A DNA stretch of 37,783 nucleotides from Pollutimonas bauzanensis_A (GTDB taxonomy: Bacteria; Pseudomonadota; Gammaproteobacteria; Burkholderiales; Burkholderiaceae_B), in NCBI RefSeq assembly GCF_040393045.1, contig NZ_JBEBUX010000022.1, positions 1 through 37,783 of the forward strand. Reading direction: 5' to 3'. Position 1 is the stretch's first letter. Each line of letters opens with the position of its first letter. The translations under genes and the position numbers were made by a program. Shown piece after piece: positions 30,587 to 37,783 of this stretch. Below the pieces are notes generated by a model that saw only the letters and a program-made list of their open reading frames with translations, did no database searches and was not told the origin of the DNA.

Positions 30587-32149
30587 GTGTTTAAGCCTGA
30601 TCCTGTCGATGGCGGGATGTTGGTACAACCGCACGTCGGCGCCGGTGAAAGCTCGCCAGGTATGCGCTATGCCATGGTCTGCGCCATTGTTGTAGCTCTG
30701 GCGCTGATTATTATCGTTGCTTGGGGTGCGTGGTCCTCCCGTCAGCACCAGTTGCGCGATAAAGAGGCGGCCACCTTGGACTTGGCGCGAACATTGGGGC
30801 AGCACGCCTATGCCACCATCAAGCAGGCTGATATCGTACTTTTCGGCCTGGTTGAAAGGCTGGAAACAGAAGGTATGGGCGATAGGCAGCTCAAGCGACT
30901 ACAAGTGCTTTTGCGAAACCAGCGCGCTCAATTGCCGCAATTGCACGGGCTTTTTGTATATGACAATCAAGGCCGTTGGCTGGTTAATTCGAACGAGATC
31001 ATACCTGGTGCCGCTAATAACTCAGACCGTGGTTATTTCGTATTTCATAAGGACCATGCGCGTGCCGGCGCGTATATTGGACCGCCGCTGCGTAGCCGCT
31101 CCACAGGTGCCTGGATACTCACGGTATCCCGCAGGATCAACCATCCGGACGGAAGTTTTGCCGGCGTTGCGCTCGCTACCTTAGACCTTAATTATTTTCT
31201 TGAGCTGTATAACACGCTTGAAATCGGCAAGGACGGGTTGGTCAACTTGTTGCTGAAAGACGGCACCATATTGGTACGCCGGCCATTTAATGATCGGGAA
31301 GTCGGGCTGAACGTATCTCAAGGGGCCTTGTTTACAGATCATTTGAATGTGTCACAGGAAGGTATCGCCACCAGCTATTCGGTCGTAGACAAGATTCAAC
31401 GCATTCTAGGTTTCACCCATGTCAAGGAGTATCCCTTGGCGGTAGTCGTAGGGCGGGATAAGCAAGAAATTCTTGCGGGATGGCGCAAAGAATCTATGAT
31501 CTCCGCAGCTATCGTTAGCTTCTTCATTTTGCTATTGGCATACCTGGGTAGTCGCTTGATAGCGATGATGCGGTACCAGTTGCGTGTCGAAAAAAACCTG
31601 CGTCATGCGCAAGAAAGCCTCGTTAGTGCGAACAAGGCGCTCGGGTTGCTGGCGCGCGAAGATGGCCTTACCGGCCTGGCTAACCGGCGTGAATTCGATA
31701 TTTCCCTGGTTGCCGAGTTCCAACGCGCAAGCCGCTACGCGAGCCCGGTTAGTTTACTGATGCTTGATGTCGATTTCTTCAAGCAATACAACGATTATTA
31801 TGGGCACGGAGCCGGCGATGAGTGTTTGAAATCTGTTGCCCAGATTATCAAGGCGTATGCAAATCGCCCGGCTGACTTGGCCGCACGCTATGGCGGAGAA
31901 GAGTTTGTCGTCATATTGCCAGATACTGATGTCGAGGGCGCCTTCTACATTGCGGAAAAGATGCGTGGCACCATCGAGGAGAAACAAATGGTGCACGCCG
32001 TGACTCCGAATGGCGTGCTAACCGTTAGTATTGGTGTTGCGGTAATGGTTCCCCGCGACGGGGACACGCCAACGATGTTGACGGCTGCCGCCGATAAAGC
32101 CCTGTATGAAGCGAAGAAGGGTGGTCGTAACCAGGTTTTTAGTGCTTAA
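30587..32149 (+). CDS. Membrane diguanylate cyclase with periplasmic PDC sensor
   Basis: The 520-residue protein has a first membrane helix (about 30-48), a periplasmic PDC/dCache-like sensor (about 55-295, with LFVYDNQGRWLVNS, DRGYFVFHKDH and GPPLRSRSTGAWILTVSRRI), a second helix (about 304-322), and a C-terminal GGDEF domain (about 350-520). The active site GGEEF (436-440) is intact, as is DGLTGLANRREFD, so it should make cyclic di-GMP. The inhibitory I-site RPAD (427-430), five residues before GGEEF, is present, implying product inhibition. The start is uncertain: GTG 30587 or ATG 30617. The 3' end overlaps the convergent ABC permease gene by 11 bases. Confidence 0.9.
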   Translation: MFKPDPVDGGMLVQPHVGAGESSPGMRYAMVCAIVVALALIIIVAWGAWSSRQHQLRDKEAATLDLARTLGQHAYATIKQADIVLFGLVERLETEGMGDRQLKRLQVLLRNQRAQLPQLHGLFVYDNQGRWLVNSNEIIPGAANNSDRGYFVFHKDHARAGAYIGPPLRSRSTGAWILTVSRRINHPDGSFAGVALATLDLNYFLELYNTLEIGKDGLVNLLLKDGTILVRRPFNDREVGLNVSQGALFTDHLNVSQEGIATSYSVVDKIQRILGFTHVKEYPLAVVVGRDKQEILAGWRKESMISAAIVSFFILLLAYLGSRLIAMMRYQLRVEKNLRHAQESLVSANKALGLLAREDGLTGLANRREFDISLVAEFQRASRYASPVSLLMLDVDFFKQYNDYYGHGAGDECLKSVAQIIKAYANRPADLAARYGGEEFVVILPDTDVEGAFYIAEKMRGTIEEKQMVHAVTPNGVLTVSIGVAVMVPRDGDTPTMLTAAADKALYEAKKGGRNQVFSA

Positions 32150-32900
32150 GACGGTAACCTGTCTTGAAGATCAAGAACACAGTGGCCAGGCAAAGAACCA
32201 GGAAAAACACCGTCATTCCGAGGCTTATATAGACATCTACGTCGGCGATGCCGTAAAAGCTCCATCGAAACCCGCTGATTAAATACACGACCGGATTAAA
32301 CAGCGTTATCGTTTGCCAGAATGGCGGCAGCATGTTGATGGAATAGAAACTGCCGCCCAGGAAGGTCAGAGGGGTGACGATTAGCAGAGGTACGAGCTGC
32401 AGTTTCTCGAAGCCATCGGCCCATATCCCAATGATAAAACCGAACAGGCTGAACGTGACCGCGGTAAGCACCAGGAACAGTACCATCCAGAAGGGATGGT
32501 CTATTTGCAGCGGAACGAAAAAGCCTGCCGTCGCAAGAATGATGGCTGCCAGTATGATGGATTTGGTCGCCGCCGCGCCTACATAGCTAATGGTAATTTC
32601 GGCATACGAAACAGGCGCCGATAGCAGTTCGTAGATGGTGCCGGAAAATTTCGGAAAATAAATACCGAATGATGCATTGGATATGCTTTGTGTCAACAGC
32701 GAGAGCATGATGAGCCCGGGCACAATGAAGGCGCCATAGCTGACCCCATCTATTTCTGTGATTCGATGGCCAATTGCAGCACCGAACACGACAAAGTACA
32801 AAGACGTCGAAATAACGGGAGCTATGATGCTTTGCAGCAGAGTACGCCAAGTTCTGGCCATTTCGAAAGCATAAATCGCGCGGATGGCATGGATGTTCAT
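32139..32900 (-). CDS. ABC-2 type exporter permease (YadH-like)
   Basis: The 253-residue inner-membrane protein has six hydrophobic segments and ABC-2 permease features: MNIHAIRAIYAFEMARTWRTLLQSIIAPVISTSLYFVVFG at the N-terminus, FIVPGLIMLSLL, and LGGSFYSINMLPPFWQ. It resembles E. coli YadH. It is encoded directly after its ATPase with a 4-base start/stop overlap. The exported substrate is unknown for this family. Confidence 0.9.
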   Translation of the reverse strand: MNIHAIRAIYAFEMARTWRTLLQSIIAPVISTSLYFVVFGAAIGHRITEIDGVSYGAFIVPGLIMLSLLTQSISNASFGIYFPKFSGTIYELLSAPVSYAEITISYVGAAATKSIILAAIILATAGFFVPLQIDHPFWMVLFLVLTAVTFSLFGFIIGIWADGFEKLQLVPLLIVTPLTFLGGSFYSINMLPPFWQTITLFNPVVYLISGFRWSFYGIADVDVYISLGMTVFFLVLCLATVFLIFKTGYRLKH

Positions 32901-33823
32901 GATGGATTCCGTACAAGCTTTACAAAAATTTCTTCAAGCGACGTTTGCTGGGTCTGCAAGTCGTTGAATTTTATGCCTGCTCCGGCCAGATCGTGGAAGA
33001 GGGCGGTGATGTCGTTATGCTGTCGCTGCGAATCGTAGGTGTATACCAGTTCGTTGCCCTCGGCGGCGATTTCCAGCTGGTAGGCAGCAAGGGTTGCGGG
33101 TATAACGCGTAGCGGTTCGCTTAAATGCAGCGTGAGCTGTTTTTTTCCCAGCTTGCGCATCAATTCATTTTTTTCTTCTACCAGGATGATCTCGCCATTA
33201 TTGATTACGCCCACGCGGTCGGCCATTTCTTCGGCCTCTTCGATATAGTGAGTCGTAAGAATGATGGTTACACCGGTGTCGCGCAATGAGCGCACAACTT
33301 GCCACATTTCCTGGCGCAGCGATACGTCCACGCCTGCCGTGGGTTCATCCAGGAACAAAATTTGCGGCTCATGCGAAAGCGCCTTGGCTATCAATACGCG
33401 GCGCTTCATCCCGCCCGATAGCGTGATCAGCTTATTGTCTTTTTTGTTCCATAGCGACAAGGCGCGCAGCACCTTTTCGATGTGAGCGGGATTAGCGGGT
33501 TTGCCGAACAGGCCACGGCTGAAACTGACGGTTGCCCATACCGTTTCAAAGGCATCGGTGGTCAGCTCCTGAGGAACCAGCCCGATCTTTGAGCGGGCCA
33601 AACGATAGTCCCGAACAATGTCATGACCATCTGCCAGCACGGTGCCGGATGTTGGGTTAACCAGTCCGCAGATGATGCTGATCAGCGTGGTTTTTCCTGC
33701 GCCGTTAGGCCCCAGCAAGGCAAAGATTTCGCCGTGGCGTATGTCTAGGTTAATGTTTTTTAAGGCCTGGAAGCCAGACGCATAAATCTTGTCCAGTTTG
33801 GATACCGAAATAACGGGTGACAT
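32897..33823 (-). CDS. ABC exporter ATPase (YadG-like)
   Basis: The 308-residue protein is an ABC ATPase: Walker A GPNGAGKTT, Q-loop VPQELTTDAFETV, signature LSGGMKRRVLIAKAL, Walker B ILFLDEPTAGVD and H-loop LTTHYIEEAEEMADR. A C-terminal extension (about 215-308) is typical of YadG/CcmA-type drug and polymer exporters. The start at 33823 gives the standard family N-terminus MSPVISVSKLDKIYASGFQALK; a longer open frame has no homology-like content. It is coupled to the permease by a 4-base overlap and divergent from nnr. Confidence 0.92.
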   Translation of the reverse strand: MSPVISVSKLDKIYASGFQALKNINLDIRHGEIFALLGPNGAGKTTLISIICGLVNPTSGTVLADGHDIVRDYRLARSKIGLVPQELTTDAFETVWATVSFSRGLFGKPANPAHIEKVLRALSLWNKKDNKLITLSGGMKRRVLIAKALSHEPQILFLDEPTAGVDVSLRQEMWQVVRSLRDTGVTIILTTHYIEEAEEMADRVGVINNGEIILVEEKNELMRKLGKKQLTLHLSEPLRVIPATLAAYQLEIAAEGNELVYTYDSQRQHNDITALFHDLAGAGIKFNDLQTQQTSLEEIFVKLVRNPS

Positions 33824-33895
33824 AATGATTTCCGAAATGTACTGAGGCACAATACCATAAGCGTAAGCGCCTGATAATCTGTATTGCGAAGGCAT

Positions 33896-35401
33896 ATGTC
33901 GATAATGACTCGAGAGAACGATACCGCTTTGCTGACCCCGGCTCAAATGGCGGCTGCTGATCAGGCTGCCATTCAGGCAGGCGTCAGCGGCATGGCCCTG
34001 ATGGAAGCGGCTGGAGCGGCTGTTGCCAATGCGGTGGGCGAGCGCTGGGGCAAGCGTCCAGTGCTGGTTTTATGTGGTCCCGGCAATAATGGCGGTGACG
34101 GCTTTGTGGCGGCCCGCCATTTACGTGATGCGGGCTGGCCCGTTACTGTGGGGCTGTTGGGTAACAAGGAAATGTTGAAGGGCGACGCCGCCCGGCATGC
34201 AGCGCTCTGGTCTGGGTCTATCGAGCCGCTTTCCATTGGACTGCTCGACGGCAAGGGCTTGGTAATCGATGCTTTGTTCGGCGCAGGTTTATCCAGGCCC
34301 TTATCGGGATCCGCTGCATTATTAATACACGCGTTAGCCGAGCGGCGCATCCCCGTATGTGCAGTCGATGTTCCCAGCGGCCTTGATGGCGCTAGTGGCC
34401 AGGTACGTGGGATCGCAACTGCCGCTGAAATTACCGTCACTTTCTTTCGCAAAAAACCAGGCCATCTCCTGATGCCGGGCAAGTCGTTGTGCGGCGAGGT
34501 CATCTTGTCGGACATCGGTATTTCACCATCAGTACTCGATGCGATTGCTCCGACATCATTTGAAAATTCACCGAAACTTTGGCTGGGCGTCTACCCTTGG
34601 CCGCGGCTAGACGCCCACAAATATCAACGTGGCCACGTTCTCGTGGTCGGCGGCGCGCTCATGACCGGTGCGGCACGCTTATCGGCGATGGCCGCTGCAA
34701 GGGTCGGAGCGGGGCTGGTCACTGTCGCGGCGCCCGAGTCTGCCTGGGCCGTCTATGCAAGTGCCCTGACCAGCATCATGGTTCATATCGTCAACGATGC
34801 GAGTCAGTTTGCGGATGTCTTGGCCGACGAAAGGAAAAATGCCATAGTCATTGGGCCCGGCGCCGGCGTTTCCGAGACCACGAAGGAGTATGTATTAGCG
34901 GCCTTGGCAAGCCACCGACCGGTGGTGCTGGATGCCGACGCCATCAGCATCTTCGGCGCGCATCCGCAGACACTATTCGATGCTGTTGTCGGGCCGTGCG
35001 TGTTGACCCCGCACGACGGCGAGTTTGGACGGCTTTTTGACGCCCAGGGAAGCAAGCTCGACAAAGCTCGCCAGGCGGCACGGCAAAGCGGCGCAGTCGT
35101 GGTGATGAAAGGTTCGGATACGGTTATTGCGTCCAGCGATGGGCGAGTCATCATCAATACGAATGCTCCGCCGGATTTGGCCACCGGCGGCACAGGAGAT
35201 GTGCTTAGCGGCTTGATTGCCGGCCTGATGGCTCAGGGGATGGAAGCATTCCCTGCGGCGGCCGCGGCAGTATGGCTGCATGGGCAGGCGGCACAGGCAT
35301 TTGGACCAGGGCTGATGTCGGAAGACTTGCCCCGGATACTTCCGCGGATTCTGCGCCAATTGAAACGGCTAGTGGGACAGCAGGATAGGCACGGTCATTG
35401 A
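33896..35401 (+). CDS. nnr: Bifunctional NAD(P)H-hydrate repair enzyme
   Basis: The 501-residue cytoplasmic protein fuses the NAD(P)HX epimerase (about 1-215: AADQAAIQAGVSGMALMEAAG, CGPGNNGGDGFVAARHL, VDVPSGLDGASGQVRG) to the ADP-dependent NAD(P)HX dehydratase (about 235-500: RGHVLVVGGALMTGAARLSA, GPGAGVSE, VLDADAIS, LTPHDGEFGRL, ATGGTGDVLSGLIAGLMAQG). It repairs hydrated, inactive NAD(P)H. The ATG at 33896 follows GAAGG; a TTG at 33884 is a less likely start. Its 3' end overlaps the convergent Usp gene by 33 bases. Confidence 0.95.
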   Translation: MSIMTRENDTALLTPAQMAAADQAAIQAGVSGMALMEAAGAAVANAVGERWGKRPVLVLCGPGNNGGDGFVAARHLRDAGWPVTVGLLGNKEMLKGDAARHAALWSGSIEPLSIGLLDGKGLVIDALFGAGLSRPLSGSAALLIHALAERRIPVCAVDVPSGLDGASGQVRGIATAAEITVTFFRKKPGHLLMPGKSLCGEVILSDIGISPSVLDAIAPTSFENSPKLWLGVYPWPRLDAHKYQRGHVLVVGGALMTGAARLSAMAAARVGAGLVTVAAPESAWAVYASALTSIMVHIVNDASQFADVLADERKNAIVIGPGAGVSETTKEYVLAALASHRPVVLDADAISIFGAHPQTLFDAVVGPCVLTPHDGEFGRLFDAQGSKLDKARQAARQSGAVVVMKGSDTVIASSDGRVIINTNAPPDLATGGTGDVLSGLIAGLMAQGMEAFPAAAAAVWLHGQAAQAFGPGLMSEDLPRILPRILRQLKRLVGQQDRHGH

Positions 35402-36208
35402 ACTAAACATGGTGCGCGATGCGCCGCCCATGATCCATTGCCGCATCCGGCTGTGGCCATATGCCCCCATGATGATCAGATCGCTGCCATGGTCAGTGGA
35501 GGTGTTCAAAATGATATTGCCGACACCACCAAAGTCTTCGCTTCGCTTGAAGACTTCCCGTGGCTTGGGGTAGCCCAGCGTAGCGCAATAATCGGCAAAG
35601 TCATTTTCGTGAATATCTTTCTTGCGCAGGTTGTCGGGCTGGGGATCGACGGTCAGGACGACGAGTTCAGAGCAAGCATGCAAAATTGGAGCTGCATCAG
35701 AGAACGCCCGCGCAGATTCTCGGCGATGATCCCAGCAGAACAGAACACGCCGACCGATGGGAAGGACACTGCCAACCGCAGGGATCATCAGCACTGGACG
35801 GCCTGCCGCCATGACTACCGCTTCAGGCAGATTGCTCATGAGCGAGGCCGTCGTGTCTTTGTTGTCAGATTTGCTCATGATGAGCAAGTCACAATAACGG
35901 GCATGCATCGTCAGCGCTTCATCCGCAGCCCCTTGTGGCGTGCGCCAGTGGGCTTTGACACCAGCTGCGGACGTTTCCTGGACAAATTGTTTCTGGACTT
36001 CGTTACGGGCCTGCATTATTTTATTGCGCAATACCTTATGGACCTCTTCAGGCATGACGGTGTCTTCATACAGATATAAGGCGGCCTGTTCTTCCGGATA
36101 TACGCCGATCAATTCCGCCTTATGCTCGGAGGCCAATTGAATGGCGGCGCGCAAACGGCGTTTGCAACCGTGGTCGTGGCTAAGATGGATGGCAATGCGT
36201 CCTAACAT
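35369..36208 (-). CDS. Tandem universal stress protein
   Basis: The 279-residue cytoplasmic protein has two Usp domains (about 1-140 and 150-279). The second keeps the nucleotide-binding loop IIMGAYGHSRMRQWIMGGASRTM. In the expected G-x2-G-x9-G-S/T pattern the last position is Gly, a variant common in tandem Usp proteins. These proteins bind ATP or AMP and help survival under stress. ACGGAGGTTCTC precedes the ATG, giving a strong start. Confidence 0.9.
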   Translation of the reverse strand: MLGRIAIHLSHDHGCKRRLRAAIQLASEHKAELIGVYPEEQAALYLYEDTVMPEEVHKVLRNKIMQARNEVQKQFVQETSAAGVKAHWRTPQGAADEALTMHARYCDLLIMSKSDNKDTTASLMSNLPEAVVMAAGRPVLMIPAVGSVLPIGRRVLFCWDHRRESARAFSDAAPILHACSELVVLTVDPQPDNLRKKDIHENDFADYCATLGYPKPREVFKRSEDFGGVGNIILNTSTDHGSDLIIMGAYGHSRMRQWIMGGASRTMFSSMTVPILLSH

Positions 36209-36413
36209 GAGAACCTCCGTGATAAAAATATTATCTGCTGATTAGGCTACACGTTATAAGCATGATACTTCTGGCGTCTTGATTCCGCGTAAATAAAAGC
36301 GCGTTGCCTGCTCTGAGCATCGGCGTGCCAGTAATCGCGTTAAACTTTCCCTTTGTTTCACAAGGCCGTTACGTTTTTTTCTTCGATACCGGCCAGCACC
36401 ACGGGAATTCCGA

Positions 36414-37262
36414 ATGTCCGACGTTATTGCCCTGATTTTCGATTTTGACGATACGCTGGCTCCCGACAGTACCTCGGGCTTTTTGGCCGATATCGGTGTC
36501 GATGTGCAGCGTTTCTGGAAAGATCAGGTTGATCCATTATTGTTCCAGCAAGACTGGGATCCTGTACCAGCATACCTGTACCAGATGATAGAGCTGTCGA
36601 AGTCGCAGGCCAACGGAAGCATTACGCAGGAACGCCTTGAAGACTGGGGTCGACGTTTGCCTTTACATGCTGGCGTTGAAACCTTGTTTGGCCGCCTTAG
36701 GGCCATGGTCAAAGAGCAGCACCCGCAAGTCCAGCTTGAGTTCTATCTGATTTCCAGCGGTATCGGCGATGTCGTACGGCATACGGCGATAGCCCATGAA
36801 TTTACGGATATCTGGGCGTCTGAGTTCGTGTATGACGCGCAAGGCGGGATTCAGTTTCCCAAGCGAGTGGTTAGCTTTACCGATAAAACGCGCTATTTGT
36901 TTCATATTCAGAAAGGCATCATCGGGGCCGGATCGCGCAATAAGCCATTTGAGGTCAACAAAAAAATAGCGCAAGACAAGCTGCGCATTCCCTTCGAGCA
37001 AATGATTTTCGTGGGCGACGGCTATACCGATATACCGTGTTTTTCGTTAATTCGCCGTTCGGGTGGCGTCGCGTTTGGCGTCTGGGATCCTAAACATCGT
37101 GAAAAACGCAGCCGCGCATGGGGTTTTATACAAGAAGGGCGGGTATCCAACTTGAATCAGGCACGCTACGACGAGGAAGCCGAGCTATATCAATGGCTGG
37201 AAGAGGCCGTTGAAAGTCTGGCCGGCCGTATATCTTTGAACAATCGGATATATCGTGGCTGA
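36414..37262 (+). CDS. HAD-superfamily phosphatase-like hydrolase
   Basis: The 282-residue cytoplasmic protein is a haloacid-dehalogenase-type hydrolase. Motif I is IFDFDDTLAPD with the nucleophilic Asp, motif II is the Ser in LISSGIGD, a conserved Lys follows in TDKTRYLF-NK, and motif IV is FVGDGYTDIPCF. The cap lies between motifs I and II (about 30-110). The substrate is unknown; a phosphoserine- or nucleotide-phosphatase-like role is possible. It overlaps tadA by 8 bases, so the two are one transcription unit. Confidence 0.88.
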   Translation: MSDVIALIFDFDDTLAPDSTSGFLADIGVDVQRFWKDQVDPLLFQQDWDPVPAYLYQMIELSKSQANGSITQERLEDWGRRLPLHAGVETLFGRLRAMVKEQHPQVQLEFYLISSGIGDVVRHTAIAHEFTDIWASEFVYDAQGGIQFPKRVVSFTDKTRYLFHIQKGIIGAGSRNKPFEVNKKIAQDKLRIPFEQMIFVGDGYTDIPCFSLIRRSGGVAFGVWDPKHREKRSRAWGFIQEGRVSNLNQARYDEEAELYQWLEEAVESLAGRISLNNRIYRG

Positions 37263-37767
37263 AGCCATCGAACCGGTATACAGCGCAGCCGACGAGCACG
37301 CCATGCAGTTGGCGCTGGAGCAGGCCACGCTGGCGTATGCGGCCGGAGAGGTGCCGGTGGGTGCGGTGGTGCTGGATGTGAACGGGGATGTGATAGGCAG
37401 GGGATTTAATCGCACCATTATTGATCACGATCCCAGCAGCCATGCCGAGATCGTGGCGCTGCGGCAGGCGGCTACGGCCATGCGCAACTATCGCTTGCCA
37501 GGGGCCAGCCTGTTCGTCACGCTTGAGCCGTGTGCGATGTGCATGGGCGCCATGCTACATGCTCGGCTCGGCAGGGTCGTTTACGGGGCAACTGACCCTA
37601 AGACTGGCGCTTGCGGGAGTGTGCTTAGCGTGCATGCTTATCCGCAGTTGAATCATCAAACATCGGTGACCGGTGGGCTGCTGGCGAGTGAGGCTGGCGA
37701 CTTGCTGCGCCAGTTTTTTCGGGAGCGACGGGCTAAGGCTAAGGTTGTTTGTGATGCGGGGCTTTGA
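37255..37767 (+). CDS. tadA: tRNA-specific adenosine deaminase
   Basis: The 170-residue enzyme converts adenosine 34 (wobble) to inosine in tRNA-Arg(ACG). The zinc site is complete: HAE in SSHAEIVAL (His ligand and catalytic Glu) and PCAMCMGAMLHAR (two Cys ligands). AYAAGEVPVGAVVLD and GRVVYGATDPKTGACGS are family signatures. The GTG start at 37255 overlaps the HAD stop by 8 bases, implying coupling. The gene is complete, ending 16 bases before the window ends. Confidence 0.93.
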   Translation: MAEAIEPVYSAADEHAMQLALEQATLAYAAGEVPVGAVVLDVNGDVIGRGFNRTIIDHDPSSHAEIVALRQAATAMRNYRLPGASLFVTLEPCAMCMGAMLHARLGRVVYGATDPKTGACGSVLSVHAYPQLNHQTSVTGGLLASEAGDLLRQFFRERRAKAKVVCDAGL

Positions 37768-37783
37768 TCGCTTTCTTTAGCGG

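Noticed and set aside
32897..33823. The ABC ATPase as the missing partner of the Aap permeases
   Set aside because: Its sequence is of the exporter (YadG/CcmA) type and it overlaps its own ABC-2 permease, so it is not an AapP-type importer ATPase.
35438..36079. Long open frame on the plus strand inside the Usp gene
   Set aside because: It is antisense to a well-supported tandem Usp and lacks any recognisable family features.

Overview
The window is chromosomal DNA of about 55% GC (estimated by eye) from a Gram-negative bacterium. Gene content points to a betaproteobacterium of the order Burkholderiales, probably Alcaligenaceae, although no rRNA or other phylogenetic marker is present to prove this. 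The pointers are tandem-domain Usp proteins, YajQ, LrgAB, Aap-type amino-acid transport, DUF2784, and a HAD-tadA pair. I see no tRNA, rRNA, CRISPR array, insertion sequence or prophage. Coding density is high and no stretch longer than 300 bases lacks a gene or gene remnant.

Layout. (1) 1-3.7 kb: an ankyrin-repeat protein, a decayed nucleoside-deaminase remnant, an OsmC-YcaO fusion protein, a decayed remnant of a periplasmic binding protein, and a small lipoprotein. (2) 3.9-11 kb: a DUF72 protein, then a group built around the cofactor PQQ. It holds a TonB-dependent receptor strongly resembling E. coli PqqU (YncD), a periplasmic PQQ alcohol dehydrogenase, a fused COG4315-cytochrome c electron acceptor, and a YliI-type soluble PQQ aldose dehydrogenase. 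No PQQ biosynthesis gene is visible, so the group looks like a PQQ scavenging-and-use module. (3) 11-16.9 kb: a nucleotide-translocase-like transporter with a Tat-exported aldo/keto reductase, a small heat-shock protein with a sigma32-type promoter, and several small conserved proteins (DUF2784, YkgJ, VOC, DHCW cupin, lipoprotein).

(4) 17-25.1 kb: an amino-acid module. A minus-strand run encodes an Aap-type binding protein, two permeases, an Lrp-type regulator and a saccharopine-dehydrogenase-like enzyme, with no ATPase gene. Divergent to it is an Asp/Glu racemase. Then come a DedA protein, a second Lrp-type regulator and a divergent EamA exporter. (5) 25.1-30 kb: a Gly/His-rich lipoprotein, an SDR, DUF924, the LrgA/LrgB pair and an acyl-CoA ligase. 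(6) 30-37.8 kb: YajQ followed directly by a membrane diguanylate cyclase, a YadGH-type ABC exporter, the metabolite-repair enzyme Nnr, a tandem Usp, a HAD hydrolase and TadA.

The strongest integrated reading is region 2. The outer-membrane receptor would capture environmental PQQ, which would activate the two periplasmic quinoproteins encoded beside it, and electrons would leave through the adjacent cytochrome c. Region 4 reads as uptake and turnover of an amino acid (possibly lysine or a D-amino acid) under Lrp control, with candidate operators and an intercistronic hairpin visible. All functional calls come from reading motifs and recalled family sequences; no database search was run.
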